From Argentina anserina (lineage: Eukaryota > Streptophyta > Magnoliopsida > Rosales > Rosaceae): DNA of 64,000 bases. Both the position numbers and the translations under genes were made by a program. Positions within the stretch are counted from its first letter, which is position 1. The number at the start of each line of letters is the position of its first letter. The stretch spans positions 20,026,001 to 20,090,000 of the forward strand of contig NC_065876.1 of NCBI RefSeq assembly GCF_933775445.1, read 5' to 3'. The notes beneath the pieces are model-generated. The model ran no database searches. It was not told where the DNA came from and worked only from the letters and a program-made list of their open reading frames with translations. Of this stretch, positions 1 to 10,519 are shown in pieces.

Positions 1-178
1 TGTTATGGTGTGGGAACCTAGGCCTTATAAAATGGGATCATGTGATTCTTAAATATCAATTTTCACCTCAGTGTTTTGCTTTGTGACATATTATTTGTGT
101 TGAAGTGGTTATTTCTATCTAGAGTAATTGGTGTTGCTACTATCATTTCTTCATTTCATCTGAACTTATAAACAAAAG

Positions 179-307
179 GGGAGAACTGCGACAACTTTCA
201 ACTTTCTCGCACGCATGTTCGTTCAATTATTGTGGAAGCTTAACTCTTTCCTTCCACTTGCTGAAAGGGAAGTTGCAGAAGCTACTACACTGAAGAGGAA
301 AGCCTAA
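179..307 (+). CDS. possible terminal exon of an unidentified gene
   Basis: One frame is open from about 164 to a TAA at 305-307. It reads as a compact amphipathic tail with LARMFVQLLWKLNSFLPLAE in the middle and a basic LKRKA end. The upstream 160 bases are T-rich and intron-like, and a plausible acceptor AG lies at 177-178. This fits the last exon of a plus-strand gene whose body lies before the window. I do not recognise the family, and no poly(A) signal stands out. It could also be chance coding, since the frame is short. Confidence 0.33.
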   Translation, partial: GRTATTFNFLARMFVQLLWKLNSFLPLAEREVAEATTLKRKA

Positions 308-851
308 TTTGGCCTCAACAGGATAGATCAGAGTTAGGTTGAGTTCACTAATCTTGAATGGGATTAAGGGGGAATGGGAGAGGGAATGAGTGATTCTCAT
401 TCATGTGTTTACTTGATATCAGAAATTGGAAAGAGAAACATGAATGACTCACATTCATGTGTTTACTAATCTGAGAAACGGAATCATTGCTAACTTAATT
501 ATGGGTTTCCATAATATGACAAGGATATTTGTGAAATTGTACCCTGGGAATGAAAGGGGAATGAATCTCAAATTCAAGTGGGCCCAGATTATATTTATTT
601 CCCCATTGGTGCAAGTAAACAACCAAAACACGAGAATGAAACCACATGAATCATTCTTATTAGGTGCAAGTATAATTCATGAGTTAGTGGAGTGTGGCGA
701 TCCAATTTGGAGGCTGCTTAAATTAATGCAACTTCCAATTTTTGGAATATTATAAGGTAAATTTTGTAGTTGATGTTCTCACAATACTGTTATACCACAA
801 CCGTGGCCTGCAAATCTCCAATATACCGATATTGTCACTAATTTAAGCACC
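308..851. other. non-coding stretch, no gene seen
   Basis: AT-rich sequence holding two near-copies of a short motif (TCATTCATGTGTTTACT near 397-413 and 452-468). Such motifs are common in decayed DNA transposons, but I could not find both ends of an element. The open frame here is short and shows no family likeness. Confidence 0.5.
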
Positions 852-854
852 TAA

Positions 855-1560
855 GAACATCTCCAACCAAGAGATGTCAAATTGTTGGAGTCAAATTCAA
901 ATTTGACACAAGAGTTGGCGATTTCAAAATTTGACTAAACTCATTCCAACCAATATATCAAATTATATCGAGTTATCAAAATATTTAATTATTAAAATAA
1001 ATCCTTTTTATGTGCTCTTTCTCTCACATACACTGTTTTCCCATCGTCTTCTTCTTCTTTTCTACTTAAGAATATCTTCTTACAAAGACTCCCACCCTCC
1101 TGTGCATAATCCCCTCATAATCAAACCCTCCTTTCAAGAATCAAAACTCTTTATAAACCAAACTCTCATATGTCCACAGACCCAATCATACCCAAAACCT
1201 ATAAAAAATAAACCTACCCACCCGGAAAAATCTGCAAACAATCTTGCTTATTCACATACCTGGACACCCAGTCTTATCCAATATAAAGATCCACCCCGCA
1301 AAAGGTTGATTTGCTTTCGTCTGGTAAGAGAGAGAGACTGCAAACGAGAAGAGGAGAACATGAAGAAAGAAACAATAAAAAATAATTTGATAGTTCTCCT
1401 TAATAATGTTAAATTTGACAGTATTGAGTTCAATGTCAATTACACGTTGGAATTGACATTGCCACCTCAAAATTGTCATTATTGTTGGAGAGGATCAAAA
1501 AGGTCAAAACTAGTTGTTGGAGCCTCCATATGTCATTTGACTAGATGGTTGGAGATGGCC
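855..1560. mobile_element. PIF/Harbinger-type MITE (706 bp)
   Basis: The left end reads GAACATCTCCAACC and the right end, reverse-complemented, reads GGCCATCTCCAACC. The element is bounded by TAA at 852-854 and TAA at 1561-1563, the 3-bp target-site duplication typical of PIF/Harbinger elements. Both arms carry further TTGGAG/TCAAATTTGAC-like inverted motifs. The interior has no transposase, so it is a non-autonomous element. The open frame across most of it is not a gene. Confidence 0.8.
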
Positions 1561-1563
1561 TAA

Positions 1564-1913
1564 GGTGTTGAGTTTTAACACAAAATGGCTCGGTGATATC
1601 CACCCCTTATAAGTTGCATTTTTATTTTGTCTTTTCTGAGATGTGATCTCTCATCTTCAACAGTTCCCCTCACGTACAACTTGTTCTATCCAATTTCCAC
1701 ATCAAAAATTAGTATATGTCATTTGGTGTTATTTGTGGTGATTTGCTCCAATTCCCATTTCAGAAATGGGTAATACAATCTAAGCCCCTCAACGGACACT
1801 TGGTATGGAAATCGATGAACCCAAAATTCATTATGTAAGAGAAGCAATTTGAGAGGGACTCGTTGTGATACCATGTTTCACAGCAATAAGCGTGGTCCGT
1901 GGATTACCCATGT
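1564..1913. other. intergenic stretch, no gene seen
   Basis: Moderately AT-rich sequence between the MITE and the left TSD of the hAT element. I see no coding exon or RNA gene. Confidence 0.5.
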
Positions 1914-1921
1914 ACCAATAT

Positions 1922-2115
1922 TAGAGGTGGAAAACGGGCCGGCCCGGGCCGGCCCATTAAATCAGGCCACGGGCCGGGTTGAGGTCGGCCCAGTCTTTAT
2001 CAGGCCCGGGCTCGAGCCGGCCCATTTGCTTAAATACTAGGCCCAGCCCGGCCCGCGGTCCAAGTTCATAACGTGCCGGGCCGGGCTTATCATGGGCCGG
2101 GCTCGGGCCATGAGG
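1922..2115. repeat. left subterminal GC-rich repeats of the hAT element
   Basis: Dense, partly palindromic GGGCCGG, CCCGGGCC and GGCCCA motifs in both orientations just inside the terminal repeat. Base composition is sharply different from the AT-rich surroundings. In hAT elements such clusters are binding sites for transposase. The same motif set recurs at the right end. Confidence 0.85.
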
Positions 2116-3326
2116 AAACAAAGCACATGGTTTTTTTTTAACTAGATCTGTTTTAAAATTAACTTGATACAATCAATATAAGATGGGTGAAAATTATAGA
2201 AATAACCACATAAGAATCATAGATGAAATAAGTAATGTTTAAGTATCAAAACAGATCATCCCCACCCCTGTGCATATCAGTCGGAGTTACATGGAGGAAA
2301 AAGACCAATGTCTGATAATTAAGTACAAAATATTATCAAGCCTTCAAAAGGTGAGATAACATCACTAGTTCACTACAGTTTGAGCAAATCCCAACTAGGT
2401 TGGCACCCACTCAACTATCAATCATTTGCCTTGCTCAAACCTTTCCATAAACAAAAAAAATCCAAATCTACTGCTTTTGCGTTCTAATGCTGCAACATGA
2501 ACATGTGCATACCTCAATCTTCTCTACCTTCAACAATGATGTAGCTCTGAAGAAAACAAGATACAAAATATGATTAGACAAGATATTCAAACTAAACATC
2601 ATGACTTTTAAGAGATTTCAAAATTCAAATTATAGTAGATCATTATACTTACTAGCTTTTACTTTCTTCTTCATCACATGCCAAGTCATCATCCTTGAAA
2701 CTTTGAGTTCTATAATATGCATCATCCCAATCTTTAACACACATAAGAGCCTCCAAATTTTTGGGAGTCAGTCTTGACCTCTTTTCATCCAAAACACGAC
2801 CACCTACACTAAAAGCAGATTCCAAAGCTACAGTGGACACCGGTGTTGTTAGCACATCACGCGCCATGATTGAAAACACAGGAAAGTTCCTGCAGTGTGT
2901 TTTCCACCACTCCAAAATGTCTAGTTTCTGTTTTTCTTCCTCAGTCATGAACTCAATAAAATCAGTATCCATATATTTGAAGAACTCATTGCATGAACTG
3001 AAAACGCCTTTTTCTTTCGCTTTACTAGCAAGCAAACCAAAAACAGCCTGACTACTAGATGCATTAGATGCTGATGAAGTAGCATGGTGAGGAGCTTGAC
3101 TACCTTGAACATTAGCAGCAACATATTTCATATCATACAACTTATAAGTATCATTGAAATTTTTCTGGATAGTACTTATTTTCAATGGCATAGTGATGGA
3201 CAAATTCTGAGCAATTTCACTCAATATTAATTGCAGACCATCAAGCTTGATCCTGGGATCCATAATGGTCCCAAAACAGCAGGTAAAAGGAACCTCCTCC
3301 CAATACTTTTTGTATTTTTCTGTCAT

Positions 3327-4663
3327 TGATAGAAGCACAAAGTGTGACGTTCTTAATGTTTATATACCCTATTCTTATGATTTGTTACTTCTTATTTAGT
3401 TGTTTTAGGTTCATATTTGTCATTTCTATGTTCTAAGGAGAGCTATTTCGAATTTAGATGAATTGATGATGAAATTGTGCTGAGTGTTAGAAATCCTTAT
3501 TGAGCTAGGATTCCTTACTCGACTATGATTCTACTTTCCTATTTTCATTCTTTCCTATTCCTTAATCGTCGATTTCTTTTCAGGAAAGACAAATCATACT
3601 TGGACAGGAAGTAGTAATGTCATGATGCATTCCTAGTAAGACAAGGAAATCATGTTCGAGTTGAAGAAGGAGAAGAAGAGTCCGGCCTAACTATTCCTAG
3701 TTGAACAAGGAGAGATGTCGTGCAGCCCATATATGTTTCCCTATTGGATTTGGTTTCCTACATCAAGTTGGATTTGGAGTACATGAATCAAAATCCATAT
3801 CAAAGAAGATTTCAGCTTCCCAATTGGATTCTATCTCCTAATTGGGACGGCAAGATGGCTTCATTGAATCCTATATATAGAGGCACAGCCTCATTGTTTA
3901 TTGATCATCAACCTTGCATACAAGCACAAGCCTAGCTCTGCCGAATCAATCCCTCACCCTTCCAAGAAATCCTAAACCCGATTCCACCATCCTCCACCAA
4001 TCTATAGCTTCGAAGTACGATTGTGAAGAAGTTCCATTCCCTTAGAAAGCCACGGCTATACTTTGTGAGATTGCTTGATTTATAAAGTGTAACCATGATT
4101 CTCTCTATGTCTATTTCGGTTTTTGGTTTTTCTTGTTCTTGGATGAGTATGCGATTTGTGTAGGTAGTGTAATCTTGTTTTGATTTTGTCTATGAAATAG
4201 CTACTTGATTCAATTTATATAATGTTGCGATTTTAGGTTTTTAGTTCTATGAATTTAGTTTCTGCCATGCCTAGTTCTTGAGTGATTTCGATATCTTTAT
4301 GTTATGTATACTGCTTAGAACCCTAATTGCATGATCCAACCTTAGTTATTCATGATAGTGTCTCGGCATGACTCTTAAAGGAGGACTAAAATTTGATTTT
4401 CGTTAGCTTTATATGATTTGTTTTGGTGATTGCTTATGTGTTGGTTGGTTGATCACATGTATATATTAGTTTAGGTTTTATTTTCTGTTTTTATCTTTGA
4501 TGCGAAACTATATCAACTTTTTATATCTTTATGAATTCGTGTTAAGTGTTGTGATCCTAAGCCCTGGTTGGATCCCCAGTTTATGAACGATACCCTCTTG
4601 CTTTATACTACTAATGATGTGTACATGGTTAAATATTGATGTCGAGTAATCGAGCAATCATCA
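3327..4663 (+). repeat. 5' LTR (1,337 bp, internally deleted)
   Basis: Matches the 3' LTR at 8957-10519 nearly base for base but lacks about 226 bp that lie at roughly 9942-10167 in that copy. The LTR at 36102-37668 contains the missing block, so this is a deletion here. Flanking bases at the breakpoint share a short TAC/AC identity. Confidence 0.9.
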
Positions 4664-4665
4664 AA

Positions 4666-4683
4666 TGGCGCCGCTGCCGGGGA
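4666..4683 (+). other. primer-binding site (tRNA-Asp type)
   Basis: TGGCGCCGCTGCCGGGGA begins two bases after the 5' LTR. It closely resembles the primer-binding site used by Athila-like Gypsy elements, which pairs with the 3' end of tRNA-Asp. Confidence 0.8.
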
Positions 4684-6035
4684 TCCATAAAGATGGATCC
4701 CAAATCTTTTAATGTCGAATTCATTGTTTATATTGTACATTTGTATATTCTTATCTTATTTTCTTGTAACATATAGTAATTTTATCTTAGGATGTTGCTT
4801 TGATGATTGAGTGAATGATTGTTGTAGGTTGTAAATCGAATGGAATAGGTAAAGTCCATTTTGTTAATATTAGCCTTAACCCCTCATGTTTTCTTCCAAA
4901 GTTTTTGCATGAGGTTGAGGGCGGCTTTTCTTAACACTTGGAGATTTGTCAACACCCAAGTTTGTTTAAAGCTGAGTAAGGGGCACGCTTTTTCATTACT
5001 CTGGTGCATGGGACCAAAATTGGATCTCAGAGAACTATTGACTGACATACATCTCGGTGATGGAGTCGATAGAGGGCTTGCCCTCCGTAGTTCAACAAAT
5101 GAGTCCTACCATGTTCACTATCTCTGAATTAGCTATCCGGCCTTCTGAAACAACGATTCAAACTTGTGTCTAGGCATCCATACTTAGGCCGCACGTCCAC
5201 CTTGGTTTAAAACTTAGAATCAATCGATCATTTAATCATTTGAATGACTTAGGAATATAGAAGTATACAATTGATTGAAAGACTTTTGTAAAAACTTTTT
5301 GAACGAAACCTTGTACGTTTCTTGTATGTTTCTTGTATGATTTTTGTATTCTTTCATGCGATGAAGAGTGGGAGAGTTCGATACTCTCATGCCACCACCA
5401 AAGAAGGCCGTGCCTTCCAAAGACAAGGATGCCGTGTCCTTGTCCCAAGTTGATCATGTTGTGCATGGTAAGGTAAGTTTTCTAACTTAAGTGGATTAGT
5501 TTCAACTAATGTCCTTGCTTGTGTAGATTCCCCAATAGGTTGAAGCTACCACCGATTCTTAATGGATCCATGGAGTACATTAAAGTGATGATAAGATCAA
5601 TTCCTAGTTGGATTAGGAGAGGAGTGGCCATGACACTCCTAGTCGAACAAGGAAAGCGTGCGTGTGTCATCAAGAAGGAGATTTTCCATCCGGATTGGGA
5701 TTTCCAAAGTAAAGGGAGAGATGGATTCCTAGGTGAGTTAGGAGAAGGAAGTTGTTGTGAGAAGAAATCTTAGTTGAAGTAGAAGAACCATGCCGTGTGT
5801 CATGAATGAAGAAGTCTCATTCGGATTTGGATTCCAAGTAGGAATGGGAGAAGTTTTCCATGTCCTTATAGGTTTCTTTCTACCTCATGGAAAAGGATTG
5901 AGATTGCTCTATATATAGAGCACGGGTTCAACATAATTATTCATTATTTTTCCAACCACACACAAGTTCATAAGAAGGAGAGGAAGGCTACCACATTCGG
6001 TTCAATCAATTCATAAGAAGACTTTCAAGTGTGCA

Positions 6036-7174
6036 ATGGAGGTGTTTGCGTTTCGTGAAGACAACATGTTTCCAGAGAGGGACAGCCCTGCGTTTCATCC
6101 TAGATGCATTGTGTTGCCGGCTCCTAGACATAATCATATTCGTATGGAGGTCACATACAAGATTCTGAAGACCATGCCGCTCTTCAGAGGGTTTAAGATT
6201 GAGAAGGCTGATGTCCATATATTTCTTTTTGAGTCGAAGGTGCAACAAGTTATTCAGTCCATGAACGTGTAGACTTAGAGTTATTGTATCTTGAGGTGTT
6301 TCCCTTCACTCTAGTTGACAAAGCAAAAGAATGGTTGCACTCTATTCCAGAGAATTCCATCCGATCATGGGATGAGCTTAAAGAAACATTTCTCAAGGAA
6401 TTCTTGCTCATGGCAAGAAGAGCAAGAATGAGAAAGATGATTCGAGCATGTCGACAAGAAGATAATGAGCCCTACCACAAGTACTTAAAGAGATTTCAAG
6501 AAGTAGTATCACCGTTAGACCATGACATGAACCAACATGCGTTGACTAGTACTTTCTACCAAGGTTTGCTAAGGGATTATCAAGAGTATATTGATTCGTT
6601 TTCACCAAGAGGGTTCATGAACCTTGAGGTAGGAGATAGGATCATGCATATTGGAGTACTTGGAGAAAGAAGGGATAGTATGGTTTCGACGTCATACTCT
6701 AGGGTGAGTGGTACTTCTCGGTTCTTTGGATTAGAGTTGGATAGAAGGAGAGCAAGGAAGTGTGGGAACACTCAAGACTATTTGAAACCTCTAGTTGGCA
6801 TGAAGAGGAGAGGTAGACCGGCTAGAGTTAAGACTACACCCACAAGAGCGGAGCACCGCCGAGACAGGATGATCAATGAAATGCAATAATCGATTTTGGA
6901 ATTGGCAAAATCGCATAGGGAGCTAAAGGATCTTGTGGAGGAGATTCGTGCTAGCTCTAAGGAAAGGAGCAAAGAACTTACAATTGAGGAGGTGGAGTCT
7001 TACAGCCGTGTCAATGAGGAAGAAGAAGAGGATCCGAGTTTGAAGGAAGAAGTTGATTCGAGCTATAAGAGCAGTGATTCAGACTCGAGTGAAGATGAGG
7101 AGGATAATGGCGAGATCATGATCATATCTTCTGATGATGAAGAGGATGACCATGTCGTATTTTTTAGCGGATGA
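6036..7174 (+). pseudogene. Gypsy gag (Retrotrans_gag domain), frameshifted
   Basis: The ATG at 6036 opens a short N-terminal piece that ends at 6272. The coding potential continues in another frame from about 6270 to 6889 and then, after an in-frame TAA at 6887-6889, to 7174. The middle piece has the plant Retrotrans_gag signature: FPFTLVDKAKEWLHSIP, SWDELKETFLKEF and FYQGL. The C-terminal piece is extremely acidic (long Glu, Asp and Ser runs). With one frameshift and one nonsense codon, this copy cannot make a complete Gag. No pol frame follows. Gag supplies the particle in which retrotransposon RNA is packaged and copied. Confidence 0.82.
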
Positions 7175-8956
7175 AGATGAAGAAGTCTAGGTTATAGACT
7201 CTAAACTTAAGCCAATGAAGGAGCCATTAACGAGTGTTTGCATTTTCTTATCCCTTATCTCTTTTTAATTTTCGTTGCTTATCATATTGTACATTGAGGG
7301 CAATGTAAGTTTTAAGTGTGGGGTGGGGTATACATCATTCGTTGTATTCTATTGTTTGATGTTTATCTGTTTCGATTTTGTTGTTTTGTTTTTCGATTTT
7401 TTTAGTGTTATTTTTTGATTTTGTTTTTCGATTTTAAGTTGTTTGGTTAAGTTGTTGTTGTTTTGAGTCCTAGGTGTGCCTTTAACTGTCTAGGATGAGT
7501 TGATCTTTGAATTTATGGTTGATAGATGATCACGATATTCAATTGAACTTAATTGTTATTTGGTGGTTAATCGATGTGTAGATTTTGTACGAACATGTAG
7601 TGGATGAGGATTTTGAAACTTAGGTACAGAATGAGCATGTTCCTTACTTGTTTGGATTCATATAACCGATGTGAGTTTCGAGCCATATATATATGTCTTT
7701 CTTTGGAGAGTTTATTCTATCGTTTCTTGGCTTAATAACCTCATTACATCTATTTTGATCAATTCATATGCCATAGAATTGCAATGAACTAGAGAATGCT
7801 AAAACTTACTTTGTGAAACTTTCGAAGCTTTATGTCATAATATACTCTTATTTTGAAAAGGATTGTTGGATCTTTTTAGGATTTCCACCACTTTAAGCCA
7901 AAAAGCCGTATTCCCTATTTGGGCCATGTTCGGGACACCTTAGTGTTAACCCCTTTGAGCCTACGTTAAGCATTTTCTTTCATTACCAACATGTTATATT
8001 CTTGCTTAGTATAGTTATATCTCTACCTTGTCTTTAAGGCTTGGCAAAGCCGATTCTTGGTGTTAATATGGAGTGATGATTTGATTCAAGTGTGGGGTTA
8101 TGCTATTGTATGTATGTTGTGCCGTGAAAAAGAACAAAAAATGGAAGATGCCGTGTGGAAAAGAAAAGAGAAAAAGTATAGATGCACGGTTTGGTAAAAA
8201 AAATGAAAAGATATCACGGCATAGCATTTGCTTATGTGAATTGGAGTTGTGATGTATTTGTTGAAGGCTCAATAATGTTATATTTTAGCCTCTGTTTGTT
8301 TTCACAATATTTAAAGTGAAGAATGGGTCCAACGTGATGATATTTGGCCCTTGTTTTATGGAGTATGGCGACATAAGGTGGATGTTTTGCTCTGCTAAGT
8401 CTTGAGGATGACCTTTGTGATTCCTTTACCCTGAAAATTTTATCCATGCCGAGCCTAAGCCTACCCTTTTCTAAAGATCCGCATGATTCTTAAAATGAGT
8501 AGCTCTTGATATGTGGAGTTTGTTTCATGAGTAAGCATATAGTTTGGGTTCATTTGTGCATATGATTGGTATCTTTCATGAGGTTTTCGATTTCACTATA
8601 TATTTATAACTTTTGTGTGTGAAAAGCTTTTAAGCATATGCCATGTTCTTGAGAGAAAATATTTGGAGTGCATATCCTTTGTGAGTTGAATTTGAACTTG
8701 TTTTGAACATGTCGAGCTTAACATCACCTTTGTTTCTGCCATGTCTTACTTGTTAAACGAAATCTCATGTTTATTAACCATTGAATTCATCATATCTATC
8801 TCGATTGAGTGTTATTCTTGATGCTATGAGTTTGAAGATCTCTGAGACAAAATATTGAAGGCATTAGTAGTGTTGTTATTCTTGTTTTCGTTTCATGTTT
8901 TGATTTCCCTTTTTAGTGTTTGCTAAAGGACTAGCAAAGTCTAAGTGTGGGGTTGT
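7175..8956 (+). other. long 3' non-coding region of the gag-only element with three AAGTGTGGGG motifs
   Basis: About 1.8 kb without coding capacity, clearly homologous to 34303-36101 downstream of the integrase in the related element. The motif AAGTGTGGGG occurs at 7314-7323, 8088-8097 and 8943-8952. The last copy is next to the 3' LTR and sits where the plus-strand priming polypurine tract should be. The other two are upstream copies in the same orientation. Confidence 0.75.
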
Positions 8957-10519
8957 TGATAAGAGCACAAAGTGTGACGTTCTTAATGTTTATATACCCT
9001 ATTCTTATGCTTTGTTACTTCTTATTTAGTTATTTTAGGTTCATATTTGTCATTTCTATATTCTAAGGAGAGCTATTTTGAATTTAGATGAATTGATGAT
9101 GAAATTGTGATAAGTGTTAGAAATCCTTATTGAGCTAGGATTCCTTACTCGACTATGATTCTATTTTCCTATTTTCATTCTTTCATATTCCTTAATCGTC
9201 GATTTTTTTTCAGGAAAGACAAATCATACTTGGACAGGAAGTAGTGATGTCGTGATGGATTCCTAGTAAGACAAGGAAATCATGTTCGAGTTGAAGAAGG
9301 AGAAGAAGAGTCCGGTCTAGCTATTCCTAGTTGAACAAGGAGAGATGCCGTGCAGCCCATATATGTTTCCCTATTGGATTTGGTTTCCTACATCAAGTTG
9401 GATTTGGAGTACATGAATCAAAATCCATATCAAAGAAGATTTCAGCTTCCCAATTGGATTCTATCTCCTAATTGGGACGGCAAGAGGGCTTCATTGAATC
9501 CTATATATAGAGGCACAGCCTCATTGTTTATTGATCATCAATCTTGCATACAAGCACAAGCCTAGCTCTGCCGAATCAATCCCTCACCCTTCCAAGAAAT
9601 CCTAAACCCGATTCCACCATCCTTCACCAATCTATAGCTTCGAAGTACGATTGTGAAGAAGTTTCATTCCCTTAGAAAGCCACGGCTATACTTTGTGAGA
9701 TCGCTTGATTTATAAAGTGTAACCATGATTCTCTCTATGTCTATTTCGGTTTTTGGTTTTTCTTGTTCTTGGATGAGTATGCGATTTGTGTAGGTAGTGT
9801 AATCTTGTTTTGATTTTGTCTATGAAATAGCTGCTTGATTCAATTTATATAATGTTGCGATTTTAGGTTTTTAGTTCTATGAATTTAGTTTCTGCCATGC
9901 CTAGTTCTTGAGTGATTTCGATATCTTTATGTTATGTATACGCTTGTAGCATTATATAGGTTGTTGGATTAAAGACTTATGCCATGAATATGTTTATCTT
10001 TTCTATGTGATTTTCGGAATTGCATGATTATTGCTTAAGTAGGTGACATGCGTAATGAATTCAATATGCATGGCTTTGAAGTTGCATGGTAGGATAAGTA
10101 TGTTAGATTTCGATTAAGACCGCTTGGAATGAATCGAATGTGTTAAGTGTCTATGCGTTTAGGTTACTGCTTAGAACCCTAATTGCATGATCCAACCTTA
10201 GTTATTCATGATAGTGTCTCGGCATGACTCTTAAAGGAGGACTAGAATTTGATTTTCGTTAGCTTTATATGATTTATTTTGGTGATTGCTTATGTGTTGG
10301 TTGGTTGATCACATGTATATATTAGTTTAGGTTTTATTTTCTATTTTTATCTTTGATGCGAAACTATATCAACTTTTTATATCTTTATGAATTCGTGTTA
10401 AGTGTTGTGATCCTAAGCCCTGGTTGGATCCCCGGTTTGTGAACGATACCCTCTTGCTTTATACTACTAATGATGTGTACATGGTTAAATATTGATGTCG
10501 AGTAATCGAGCAATCATCA
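8957..10519 (+). repeat. 3' LTR (1,563 bp) of the gag-only element
   Basis: Starts TGATAAGAGC after the polypurine-like tract and ends ATCATCA, followed by the TSD GTCAT. It contains the segment missing from the 5' LTR and looks like the complete form. Confidence 0.92.

Larger units (their letters stand above)
3327..10519 (+). mobile_element. non-autonomous Athila-like Gypsy element carrying gag only (TR-GAG type)
   Basis: Two LTRs (3327-4663 and 8957-10519) start with TGATA and end with ATCATCA. The 5-bp TSD GTCAT sits at 3322-3326 and 10520-10524. A primer-binding site follows the first LTR by two bases and a polypurine-like AAGTGTGGGG precedes the second. The interior has a Gypsy gag but no protease, reverse transcriptase, RNase H or integrase; gag runs almost directly into the 3' non-coding region. 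The related copy at 32851-37668 has integrase in the corresponding place. By eye I count about 30 substitutions between the shared LTR parts (roughly 2%), which suggests a recent insertion. Confidence 0.92.

Noticed and set aside
931..1563. A 210-aa open frame.
   Set aside because: It lies wholly inside the Harbinger MITE, has a composition of random AT-rich sequence and stops at the TSD.
1926..2110. GC-rich block taken at first as a CpG island or promoter.
   Set aside because: The same motifs recur at 12.83-13.01 kb with inverted ends and a TSD, so they are hAT subterminal repeats.
2761..3051. A plus-strand frame over the hAT C-terminal domain.
   Set aside because: Antisense shadow of the dimerisation domain.
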